DNA of 15,160 nt from Chloromonas sp. AAM2 (taxonomy: Eukaryota; Chlorophyta; Chlorophyceae; Chlamydomonadales; Chlamydomonadaceae). The translations under genes were made by a program, and so were the position numbers. Positions 9,001 through 14,900 of this stretch are shown in pieces. The notes under the pieces are model-generated. The model was not told the DNA's origin and searched no databases. It was given only the letters and a program-made list of their open reading frames with translations. How positions within the stretch are numbered: the stretch's first letter is position 1; every line of letters begins with the position of its first letter. The stretch lies in assembly GCA_004335635.1 (NCBI GenBank), contig QAXH01002335.1:1-15160 (forward strand), in the 5' to 3' direction.

Positions 9001-9616
9001 TGACAAGTTGTCAGCACCTGTGGGATCATCATGGTTTCCGTGGATAGTGAACACTGGCAAACCAATGCTGAGGTTGGGATCTTCAGTATTCACTGTTCTG
9101 CGATGCAGTGAGGGGTAGCGAAAGGGTCGGCATCATGCATGGGGCATGGGGTAGGGTTTTGTCACCCCATGCAACCGCGTCATGGGCAGCGTTCGCCATC
9201 CTGGAGTCGTCTTGTTGCACGTACAACCCACCCGCTGACAAAATTCTTGGTCCTGTCGCTGAGCACTTGGAAGAGAACGGGCCGCTTCTTGAGGCAGTGC
9301 TTTTTGAGGGAGGAGATCGATTTCACCACGGTGGTACGCGATGGCTTGTTTTCATGGAACAAGTCGCCACCCAGCAGCACAAGGTCCACGTTCATATCAA
9401 CAGCCTTCTGTAGCACCTCATCGAAGGCCTGGAAGCTGTCATTCTTGCGAACCTCGTCCTTCTCCCAAACGCCCTGCGCAGCGCTCGCAGCACGGATTAA
9501 ATGCCCAAACCGGCCCGCTGCTCACATCTGCCCCCACAATTGCCAGTGCTTACCAGATGATTATCCGTAGTTATCATCATCCGCAGAATGTGCTTCTCCT
9601 CCGAGTCCTCGGCCAT
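1..9616 (-). CDS. MRE11: MRE11 double-strand-break repair nuclease, 17 exons, 3' end cut by window edge
   Basis: MRE11 is the Mn-dependent nuclease of the MRE11-RAD50-NBS1 complex. It resects DNA ends in the nucleus and helps start ATM signalling and homologous recombination. Exons (minus strand): 9616-9554, 9473-9232, 9097-8950, 8336-8265, 8059-7926, 7615-7525, 6723-6634, 5155-5039, 4105-3980, 3417-3334, 3037-2925, 2656-2587, 2142-2095, 1626-1567, 1042-899, 582-428, 55-1. Phases agree at every junction and give 604 codons without a stop. Phosphoesterase motifs are TTDNHLG (D18, H20), [11 protein letters not shown] (D58), HGNHDDP (N123, H124), HQNR (H241) and GHEHEC (H271, H273), so all eight expected active-site residues are present. 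The MRE11 DNA-binding signature [20 protein letters not shown] follows at residues 390-409. The tail is acidic, then Gly-Arg-rich. Known MRE11 proteins are roughly 700 residues, so perhaps 100 are missing. An in-frame TAA lies 15 nt upstream of the ATG. The exon 5 donor and exon 8 acceptor are the least certain borders. Confidence 0.97.
56..427 (-). other. MRE11: MRE11 intron 16
   Basis: 372-bp intron. It holds a short CGCA/CA simple repeat at 387-410 close to the donor. Otherwise I see nothing in it. Confidence 0.8.
428..582 (-). CDS. MRE11: MRE11 exon 16 (residues 535-586), acidic then basic tail
   Basis: Acceptor gcgcgcag, donor gtgagt, ends in phase 2. It encodes a disordered tail: [15 protein letters not shown] (acidic, Gly-rich), followed by [16 protein letters not shown] (basic, Ala-rich). 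Low-complexity tails are usual here. The frame would stop at TGA two codons later if the donor were not used. Confidence 0.85.
583..898 (-). other. MRE11: MRE11 intron 15
   Basis: 316-bp intron with ordinary GT-AG borders. I see no repeat or gene in it. Confidence 0.8.
899..1042 (-). CDS. MRE11: MRE11 exon 15 (residues 487-534)
   Basis: Acceptor tgacag, donor gtaagg, phase 0. It encodes [15 protein letters not shown], a basic stretch, and a helical end finishing AAVEDKYEK. The position and helical, charged character fit the end of the RAD50-binding helices. Confidence 0.9.
1043..1566 (-). other. MRE11: MRE11 intron 14
   Basis: 524-bp intron. The only structure I see is a 20-bp direct duplication at 1421-1460, followed by a partial third copy. 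Confidence 0.8.
1421..1460. repeat. 20-bp tandem duplication in MRE11 intron 14
   Basis: The unit TGACAACCAACACGCCGACT occurs twice in a row, identically. A partial unit precedes it (ATGCCGACG) and TGGCGG follows. Confidence 0.9.
1567..1626 (-). CDS. MRE11: MRE11 exon 14 (residues 467-486)
   Basis: A 60-nt exon, acceptor gttcag, donor gtgggc, phase 0. [20 protein letters not shown] matches the family helix ending in FVxKDEK, which is part of the RAD50-binding region. Confidence 0.94.
1627..2094 (-). other. MRE11: MRE11 intron 13
   Basis: 468-bp intron. It holds a two-copy 10-bp repeat (CAACCCTGAG) at 1872-1891. No gene is seen. Confidence 0.8.
2095..2142 (-). CDS. MRE11: MRE11 exon 13 (residues 451-466)
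   Basis: A 48-nt exon, acceptor gttgcag, donor gtgagg, phase 0. [16 protein letters not shown] resembles the RxEDLV helix of MRE11, in the region that contacts the RAD50 coiled coil. Confidence 0.92.
2143..2586 (-). other. MRE11: MRE11 intron 12
   Basis: 444-bp intron without recognisable internal features. Confidence 0.75.
2587..2656 (-). CDS. MRE11: MRE11 exon 12 (residues 428-450)
   Basis: Acceptor tttgcag, donor gtgggg. The first G completes Arg427. It encodes [20 protein letters not shown] and LDQ, a charged, variable linker. The call rests on matching phases and good splice sites more than on conservation. Confidence 0.85.
2925..3037 (-). CDS. MRE11: MRE11 exon 11 (residues 390-427), DNA-binding signature
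   Basis: Acceptor ctgctcag, donor gtgcat, ends in phase 2. It encodes [20 protein letters not shown] and then [17 protein letters not shown]. This is one of the most conserved MRE11 segments outside the nuclease motifs. Confidence 0.95.
3334..3417 (-). CDS. MRE11: MRE11 exon 10 (residues 362-389)
   Basis: Acceptor gctccag, donor gtgagt, phase 0. [13 protein letters not shown] continues the helix begun by FLEGK of exon 9. MLPLIRLR leads directly into VDYTGF of exon 11. Confidence 0.93.
3418..3979 (-). other. MRE11: MRE11 intron 9
   Basis: 562-bp intron. A helix-like open stretch near 3610-3690 was considered as an exon and rejected, because exons 9 and 10 join directly into the conserved helix. 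No repeat of note. Confidence 0.8.
3980..4105 (-). CDS. MRE11: MRE11 exon 9 (residues 320-361)
   Basis: Acceptor ctctgcag, donor gtaata, phase 0. It encodes [20 protein letters not shown], a Pro-rich linker, and then [13 protein letters not shown]. It aligns in order with the MRE11 cap domain (the basic Leu-x-x-x-Arg-Pro-Phe segment). The frame stays open well beyond the acceptor on the upstream side, into the 17-bp repeat. Confidence 0.93.
4239..4391. repeat. 17-bp minisatellite, nine copies, in MRE11 intron 8
   Basis: Nine uninterrupted copies of TTCTTTGTTCCACAACC, with C/T variants at positions 9-10, one C-to-A change in the last unit, and a degenerate tenth unit after 4391. On the plus strand it is pyrimidine-rich. 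Because 17 is not a multiple of 3, an open frame through it cycles through all phases (51-bp peptide period). Confidence 0.97.
4714..4801. repeat. 22-bp minisatellite, four copies, in MRE11 intron 8
   Basis: Four copies of CAGGTGTAGGAAGGTACCATCC at a 22-bp period, with a few substitutions. A decayed fifth copy follows (CAGGGTGTAAAAGGT). Confidence 0.93.
5039..5155 (-). CDS. MRE11: MRE11 exon 8 (residues 281-319), capping region start
   Basis: Encodes [20 protein letters not shown], then [19 protein letters not shown], and ends at a gtgagt donor. QPGS and LSEGEA are hallmarks of the family. The acceptor may instead be at 5180-5182, which would add eight in-frame residues (PSRSVSTQ); both choices keep phase 0. 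Confidence 0.9.
5668..5697 (+). repeat. Left terminal inverted repeat
   Basis: Pairs with 6324-6353 in reverse complement at 29 of 30 positions; the single difference is T versus C at 5675. Similarity ends abruptly at both sides. Confidence 0.9.
5769..6053 (+). CDS. Hypothetical Gly-Arg-rich/acidic protein ORF inside the inverted-repeat element
   Basis: A 94-codon ORF from ATG to TGA, antisense to MRE11 and wholly inside the inverted-repeat element. It begins [15 protein letters not shown]. About 55 residues of degenerate GRGAGRG and AAAGRG repeats follow, like the methylated GAR domains of RNA-binding proteins. It ends in an acidic Ser/Glu tail, [20 protein letters not shown], with casein-kinase-2-like sites. 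The open frame continues upstream without a stop to about 5730. I do not recognise the protein. It could be a captured exon, the N-terminus of a lost transposase, or a chance ORF in a GC-rich repeat (unit roughly GGCAGGGGCGCT). The ordered basic-then-acidic layout favours a real coding origin. Expression is unknown. Confidence 0.4.
   Translation: MDLYMDPAVGGRGRGRSIGRGAGRGNAATGRGAGRGAAAAGRGAGRGAGRSSGRGSAAAGRGRGGGGQRTRAELSEDEMSEIEMSEDKASDEET
6084..6106. other. Perfect 8-bp hairpin just after the Gly-Arg-rich ORF
   Basis: CATGGGCC, a 7-nt loop, then GGCCCATG, starting 31 bp after the stop codon. It may be incidental. Confidence 0.5.
6324..6353 (-). repeat. Right terminal inverted repeat
   Basis: Reverse-complement partner of 5668-5697. 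Two CGGTAAA copies 16 bp apart (6311 and 6327) lie at its inner end. Confidence 0.9.
6634..6723 (-). CDS. MRE11: MRE11 exon 7 (residues 251-280), motif GHEHE
   Basis: Acceptor ctgctgcag, donor gtgagg, phase 0. It encodes [20 protein letters not shown] and [11 protein letters not shown]271 and H273 complete the di-metal site. The exon sits at the right edge of the longest intron, which contains the inverted-repeat element. Confidence 0.95.
6962..7223. repeat. 85-bp tandem repeat, three copies, in MRE11 intron 6
   Basis: Copies start at 6962, 7047 and 7132. Copies 1 and 2 differ at very few positions. Copy 3 carries a 7-bp insertion (AAACTGT) and a T for C. Each holds GTCGACCTCGCAGGCCTGG. The plus-strand frame through the array stays open, but it changes phase with each unit and resembles no known protein. 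Confidence 0.95.
7424..7495. repeat. 18-bp tandem repeat, four copies, in MRE11 intron 6
   Basis: Four contiguous copies of TTACTTGGTCGTACAAGC; the two inner copies are identical and the outer ones differ by a few bases. Each junction creates an AAGCTT. The array begins about 30 bp inside the intron from the exon 6 donor. Confidence 0.93.
7525..7615 (-). CDS. MRE11: MRE11 exon 6 (residues 221-250), motif HQNR
   Basis: Acceptor gtctgcag, donor gtacgg. It encodes [20 protein letters not shown] and [11 protein letters not shown]241 corresponds to the metal-binding His of the family's HQNR motif. An in-frame TGA just upstream of the acceptor shows that the exon cannot extend further 5'. Confidence 0.95.
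7616..7925 (-). other. MRE11: MRE11 intron 5, CATG-rich
   Basis: 310-bp intron in which the palindromic tetramer CATG recurs about every 15-25 bp. There is no gene and no regular tandem unit. Confidence 0.75.
7926..8059 (-). CDS. MRE11: MRE11 exon 5 (residues 176-220), donor uncertain
   Basis: Acceptor tgtgcag. It encodes [20 protein letters not shown], then [14 protein letters not shown], the conserved MRE11 core strand and cap region. Exon 6 requires this exon to end in phase 2. The only nearby GT in that phase is CAGAG|gttgca at 7925, a weak donor, so the last dozen residues are tentative. Confidence 0.85.
8265..8336 (-). CDS. MRE11: MRE11 exon 4 (residues 152-175)
   Basis: Acceptor catgcag, donor gtaggg, phase 0 at both ends. 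The second half, [12 protein letters not shown], matches the family segment before the next beta strand. The first half is Thr/Ser/Ala-rich and variable, so an acceptor slightly further downstream cannot be excluded. Confidence 0.88.
8337..8949 (-). other. MRE11: MRE11 intron 3 with CTG/CTT-rich tract
   Basis: 613-bp intron. It contains a duplicated CACAGTGACATGCTC (8650 and 8677) and, at about 8787-8890, a tract dominated by CTG, CTT and CTC triplets. No gene is credible. Confidence 0.8.
8787..8890. repeat. Degenerate CTG/CTT/CTC triplet tract
   Basis: About 100 bp, mostly CTG, CTT and CTC triplets on the plus strand. Read in one frame it gives long Leu runs; on the minus strand it gives Gln/Lys-rich peptide. 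It is an imperfect trinucleotide-type repeat near the exon 3 donor. Confidence 0.85.
8950..9097 (-). CDS. MRE11: MRE11 exon 3 (residues 103-151), motif III
   Basis: Acceptor atcgcag, donor gtgggt. It encodes [20 protein letters not shown] followed by [20 protein letters not shown] and [10 protein letters not shown]123 and H124 are the catalytic Asn-His pair. The wording LVNYFGK is close to plant MRE11. Confidence 0.95.
9232..9473 (-). CDS. MRE11: MRE11 exon 2 (residues 22-102), motif II
   Basis: Acceptor tgcgcag, donor gtgggt, ends in phase 2. It encodes [20 protein letters not shown] and then [12 protein letters not shown], where D58 bridges the two active-site metals. The segment ending LSDRTKNF is also typical of MRE11. 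The donor was chosen because the obvious gtcagc after KNF would put a stop at the start of exon 3. Confidence 0.95.
9554..9616 (-). CDS. MRE11: MRE11 exon 1 (residues 1-21), start codon and motif I
   Basis: Begins with ATG and reads [20 protein letters not shown], then Leu21, before a gtaagc donor. D18 and H20 of the DNH motif are the first metal ligands of the nuclease. The codon phase is 0 and joins directly to GVWEKDE of exon 2, restoring the family pattern DxHLG. Confidence 0.95.
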
Positions 9617-10160
9617 TTCAACTAAAGGTTAGGGGGGGGCCAGCTAATGATTCCAAAAAGCTGCGCCAGAGAGGGAGCTCAACCTTATGTCGGAATCATG
9701 TACGTCCTATTGGCTACAATCGCATCTTCTGACACGAGCGGGTTGGACACCTTGACAAAGTGTGACATGAAACAGCCATTCAGCAGCGAAATGCATCTTC
9801 TGCACGAGCAGCCCAGTATGGCTGGGGCGGTACCTGCATATCATGGCTGCGGCAGTGATGTTGCAGCCCAGCCACGCAGCCGGGATGCCGAATAATCCCA
9901 AACGCGACATTGTTTTGAGGGCTAGGTTAGGCTAGGGTAAAGGTCCTGAGACCTCTGTGTACCTCAGAATAGGGTGACGTGGAGACACCTTACAACTGGT
10001 TGTGTGTGAGCAAAGCTCTGAGTAGTTGTAGTCTTGCTTTCTCACTAACAGTCGGACAGGGTCAGCCTGTTGTAGGGACAGACCAACGCCACCTATGGTC
10101 TGCATGGGCACCTTGATTATGGCGCTTGGACTAACCCGCTTTGAATGCACGTTCTGTGCT

Positions 10161-10275
10161 CTGTTCCTGTTTTTCATGGCTTGTTGCCTTCCTTTCTGCC
10201 TTGTTCGTTCCTGCTTTTTCTGCCTTTGGGCCTTTTTCTGCCTTTGTTCCTGCCTTTCTTCTCCTTTCTTGCTCA
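10161..10275. repeat. Polypyrimidine tract with imperfect CCTTTCTGCCTTGTT repeats
   Basis: About 115 bp, nearly all C and T on the plus strand, built from imperfect copies of a roughly 16-bp motif (TTTCTGCCTTTG). It lies about 550-660 bp upstream of the MRE11 ATG. It could form triplex-type DNA or be a promoter element; both are inference. Confidence 0.7.
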
Positions 10276-10744
10276 GGGTAGGTCAGGGCGGTATACAGCC
10301 CGTCCCCTGTCCTTTGATGGCTTTCCTGATGTAACAAATCAATCAACCTATGGTCGGACATGTTTATACAACGATGGACTGGTCTCAACCCTTCTGTCTG
10401 ATGCACTTCGTAACATTGTGTACTCTGTGCTGAGCCTGGTTCACTGTCACACTAGCACGGCAGCACTCACGTGAACGTGAAAACTCCTAACCATCGGCCT
10501 GGGTGACGGGCACACCGGACACGGGTCTGCAGCTGACCCAATCCGATCAGCTCTAAGAGCCCTCTTGCACACGGAACACGCAGCTAATCTGACTGCCTGA
10601 CTTGTCTGCTTGAGGGCCCAGGCCAAGCCGATTGCAGTGCCTCTGCACATGGCCTAAGGATGTACCATCAAGTGCTTACCAATCATCACCAATTAACATA
10701 CCCGAGCTGCACAGGGGCGTCAACTGGAACTCGCTGTAATGAGA

Positions 10745-10764
10745 AATCCTTACGTAAAAGGATT
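10745..10764. other. 7-bp hairpin in intergenic region
   Basis: AATCCTT, loop ACGTAA, AAGGATT. No associated gene; function unknown. Confidence 0.4.
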
Positions 10765-11001
10765 ACAAAGCAGACCTGCAACCCAATGGGGTTACTATTC
10801 CCTTAAGCTGGCTTGTTAGAAAGTCAGCTGTACACCGGTGTAAGTTTGCATCACAGGTCTAATTTCAAAAGTGTTCAACGATTTTCACGAGGATTGTCAG
10901 GACTGGCACTCATTTGACTCCTCTACACTCTGGACGAAGTGTGCAGCAAAGCATCCAGGACATACATGGCACCACACTGTTGCCAGTGCGGGATACGTAG
11001 A

Positions 11002-11021
11002 TTGTCCCAGAACTGGCAAAC
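11002..11021 (-). repeat. Dispersed repeat copy A (20-bp identical core)
   Basis: The plus-strand core TTGTCCCAGAACTGGCAAAC is shared exactly with 11604-11623. A T-run follows both, and weaker similarity continues on the other side. On the minus strand it reads VCQFWDNLRIPHWQQC. Confidence 0.85.
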
Positions 11022-11603
11022 TTTTTTTTTCAACAGTGTCAGTCACAGGCATCGATGTCTGCAGCAGGTGTGCAGTGTACCCTTGGTCTCTCAAACACTC
11101 CATACAAACAAACGTTAATTCTGTTCACGACAGGGGACCAGCCATCATCCCAGTCCTCTTTGAGCATAGTTACTTGTCCAGCACAAAGAAGTTTGGCACA
11201 TGAAGAGGCACCAAGCGTGGTAGGGCAATGAACGACACTTGGCTTGTATGGGTGGTCTGAGGCACGCCGCACGCAGGCCACATACAAGTCGCATGTGTTT
11301 TTTTGCCATTGTTATAGCGTGGCCTTGTGGGGAGCCGTAAGGGGCCGGCGACATGCAGTACCTTGCTATTGATCATACTAGCTGCTTCTACGATGCACAG
11401 ATGCCCAAACGCTTTTCTCACAGCATCAGGCACGACAGCATTGCCCAGCATGCCATGCCGCCGCCTGCTGTACCGCGTGCTGGCAGCAGTCTTGCGCACC
11501 ATGCGTGGTGGCTCTGCCTGTGGTGGCCAATTGCATCCCAAGGCTCACACTTGCTCCACACAACGGGCACTTACAACACCGGTTCCAGTGGTACTCCCAA
11601 GAG

Positions 11604-11623
11604 TTGTCCCAGAACTGGCAAAC
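11604..11623 (-). repeat. Dispersed repeat copy B (20-bp identical core)
   Basis: Second copy of the core at 11002. On the minus strand, in a 92-codon open frame (11704-11426), it reads VCQFWDNSWEYHWNRCCKCP then LCG, a Cys-rich peptide with a CxxC pair. I do not recognise the family; it may be a mobile-element or gene relic. Confidence 0.85.
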
Positions 11624-11736
11624 ATCTTTTTTTTTTGCTGACCAGATCAGCATACACTCCCACAGACCAGAAACCGGGACCATGTCCAGTACGTTTAGCA
11701 ACAATTGACAGTCAGTCCAACAAGCATGCTGCCACC

Positions 11737-11741
11737 TTACA
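11737..11741 (-). other. Possible TGTAA polyadenylation signal of the HAUS5-like gene
   Basis: TGTAA on the minus strand, 17 nt after the stop codon. TGTAA is the usual signal in chlorophyte algae. If used, the 3' UTR would be unusually short, so the match may be chance. Confidence 0.2.
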
Positions 11742-11758
11742 GCGAAGGAAAAGATCCA

Positions 11759-11911
11759 CTACCAGGGTCGGCTCTGCTTGTCAGCTGTGGGTATTGAAGG
11801 GGCCATCGGCCTGATGGGCTGCCTGCTGCCTGCTTGCTTCTCAGCCTCCGCTATGCTGGAGTGCAGCTCCTGGATGACGGTCAGCCACTCGAGCGCATTC
11901 AGACCAGCGAA
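11759..11911 (-). CDS. HAUS5-like gene, last exon with stop
   Basis: Acceptor ttgtgcag, phase 0, 50 codons and TAG. It reads FAGLNALEWLTVIQELHSSI, then AEAEKQAGSRQPIRPMAPSI and PTADKQSRPW. A helix followed by a Pro-rich tail ends the protein. Confidence 0.85.
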   Translation of the reverse strand, partial: FAGLNALEWLTVIQELHSSIAEAEKQAGSRQPIRPMAPSIPTADKQSRPW

Positions 11912-14900
11912 CTGCACAAGGCAGCACAGGGGAGGGTAACAGTGCTTCTGAGCGACCCGTAGGTTACCAGCAGTTTTCTTTTCCAAACTGACGGCCACGT
12001 AAACAACAGCAACAACAACAATGGACCAAAGGGCCGCTTCAATCACATGGGTTACCAGCTGAATTCGTACCTGACGTACACAAAGCATCCCTCCAAAGCA
12101 CAGGGCAACAACATTTGCACTGCATGGACGCTGTGCCTGCTCCCTCACCTGCACGTCTGGCAGCAGCTTGACCGCAGGCACTGTTTTGTAGTCCTCCAGG
12201 TTCTGCCGCACTTTTGTTTCGATGAACTCGAGCCCCTCGCGCGCCTTGGCCAGCCACATGTCCAGGCAGGCACACCTGATCATGAAAAAGATAGGACAGG
12301 CACACCTGACAGTTACAAGTGAGAGATCAGGTGGAGTGCAAAAAGGAAGCACGTTGAGGGCAAGACAGGCCCACTTGTCCAGGCAGGCGCTCAAAGGGCT
12401 GCACATGGTTGTTTCCAGCTGCTCAGCCTTACACACACACTTAGTGTGTGCTTCTTCAGCCACGAACCACTCATCATTTTACAAGAGACAGGATATTGTT
12501 GACATTCGCAGGCAGGCTCTGGCATCCTGGCTGGTGTTGCCGGCACTCTGAGAGCTGATATGAGGCCTCGCACCTCTTGTTTCTGTCCGTCGCACGTACA
12601 GACACAACCAGCTCGTGTACGCGCTGTTGCTGCGCCGCATGCTGAGCGACACGCGCCTGATTCGACTCGCTCCAGGGACGCGCGATTTCCAGCCACATGC
12701 GCCATGCGCGCAGCTGCGACTGGTGATCTGCGGACATGCAAATGCACTCTGGTTGACTTGACAGGCAGAAGGCCATTCAAGCTTCTTCAAACAGAAAACA
12801 TTTCAACTGCAGCACCTTTGCGAACGTGTATGCTAAAGGCGTATGCGTGATTGCACACTATCCGACGTTCTGATATGCGCACAGAATCCAACAGTTACAC
12901 ACCGCCACTCACCGCTGAATGTCCTCAGAAGCGCTCCGGGGCAGCGCAACGGCGCCAAGACGTCCAATGCACATGTCGCCTTCAATGCTGCAACCGTCTG
13001 CGACACGCTGTGAGAAGACGTCGACGGCATGAGCGCGCCCACGCGTGTCCGAACAGGCGTGATGCCCGTGCCTGTAACCGATCCCACTTGTTGCCTTGCC
13101 ACTTGAACACCCACGAACGGAAGACTCTGCTCGAACAATTGCAACGTCGGTGCTTCTGCGTCCAAGGTTTCCGACCCTCCCTGCGATTGTCCTCGTAGCG
13201 TGACAATTCTGTACGGCTGTGTTTGACTCTGCTGTGCGTCAGTGGCGCGATCACACTCGTTGAGTAAAAGGTCCACGATGCCGTTGGTATGGTCTCGGAG
13301 CAGGACGCACGCCTGGGGCAAGTGCTGCTGTGACCATGTCTGCGTACATGATGCGGTCAGTGCTGCCTCACTCATCATCGTCGTATTTCTTTGCATGTGA
13401 TTTCACATCAAGCTCTGCCTCTGCCACTGGCACACCATCGCACAGCCCAGCAAGCCCATTCCAGTCCAAAACCAAAATCAACACCTTCACCTTGACGAAC
13501 CAAACGCAAGCACGTTCACGATTCAATCTGATTCAACATCCGCCGGGCGTGATGAGAGCAGTCGCAGCGCTGTTACTCTAGTCCTGCCCGATGGCTTTAC
13601 CTACCAGATGCGATTGATCCTCCTCCATCCACCGGTCGCTGATGTGCTTTCTGTCCGTCAGCAGCTGCATGATGAGCCGGTTGAGCAGCCGCTGCCTGTG
13701 ACCTGCATGCCACAAACAATAGAAAGAAGGAACGCGAAAGTCAGTCAATAAATCACGGTCAGCGCCTTGCAAAACGCCGTGCACTGCGAACTGGGTTACT
13801 TAACAAGATCCATATCGTAATGTAGTTCACCTGCTGCGTCTGTGAGCTGCCACACAGACTGTAGTGCCGCCTTGGCGTCTTCGCACGTGCCGCAGTCCTG
13901 ACGCAGCCGCGCTATCTCACTACGCAGGGTGGACACCTCGGCAGCCAGGCGAGCCTCCTGTGCCAGGCACACAATGGCCACGAGGTTGGGCGATGGTGTT
14001 TACAATGTCAGCTAGGACCTCTACTATCAAACAAAGTACCAGTGCCATCTATATCTCTGACGTATCTCTATTGTATATATCTCCATCGTATATTCATACC
14101 AGGCAAGTCGTCACAGGGGATGGAATGTGTGCCCAGGTGGAAGGTTAGGTTGCTGGCCTGCGATCACGTCATCACTTAAGGTCCCAGTTGTGCAGGTCTT
14201 GGTCTTCACCACAACAACAGCCTCTCACGGCTACACACAAGTGACTTTGAACGTGCCACTGCCACCAATCGCGTGTCGCTCAATCACACACCTCTAGTTT
14301 GTGCTGGTTGTACGGCCACTGCATGAGTCCCCTTGACACGCCCTTGAGCTGGTCCAGCTGCACCCGCACCTCCTGCTGCTGGGACACGTGGTGCTCAGTG
14401 GAAACGAACTTGCTCACATGAACCTACATTTGCACGTGCAGCAGGCACACAGAGGATCAGTTGACGACAAGGTATAATGGCATGTGGACGGAGAATTGGC
14501 CACGTTGCTGTTGCCGTCTGTGTGTGAGAGGGTAACTTGTGTACCTGCATCTCCTGTAAACAGAAAGAGGTGTGTTTTGTCAGGCGCGTAATTCTTGGAT
14601 AGATATTGTGTCTAGCTGCAGTACCGTGGGTTGAACCATGAAAAGAGCCATGTAATGACGATGATGATGATGATGATGTGTGTGTTTTGCAGTCGGTAGC
14701 AACCACACGCCCGCTGATAAGCCCTTCGGTTGATTTTCATGATGATGACCAAACCGTGATTCCGTCATAAAACAGACACAGACCTGTTGCAGTTGCTGCA
14801 GCAGCATGGCGGGCGTCATCTTTGCCCCGCTGCCCGGGTGCAGGTGCCTTGTTGCCGCCTGCCCTGGGTCGCCTCCCTGACCCAGCTGCTGGATCGTGTC

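Larger units (their letters stand above)
9617..11758. other. Intergenic region between the two genes
   Basis: 2142 bp between the MRE11 start codon and the stop codon of the upstream gene. It must hold the MRE11 promoter and 5' UTR and the 3' end of the other gene. I cannot place a TATA box or transcription start. It contains a polypyrimidine tract (10161-10275), a small inverted repeat (10745-10764) and two related coding-like fragments (around 11002 and 11604). Open frames here show no recognisable protein. Confidence 0.6.

Noticed and set aside
9139..9570. 143-codon plus-strand ORF
   Set aside because: It is the antisense shadow of MRE11 exons 1-2.
9901..9945. Telomere-like GGGTTAGG/TAGGGT words
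   Set aside because: Only scattered, imperfect copies; no tandem array of TTTAGGG or TTTTAGGG.
10095..10334. Plus-strand ORF rich in Phe, Leu and Cys, membrane-like
   Set aside because: The hydrophobic composition is a by-product of the polypyrimidine tract; no start context or homology supports it.
6477..12035. Shared words GGCCA(T/C)GTAAACAACA and GGACCAAAGG at 6471-6502 and 11993-12035
   Set aside because: The two words appear in opposite order at the two sites and include a simple CAA repeat, so a common origin cannot be argued from this alone.
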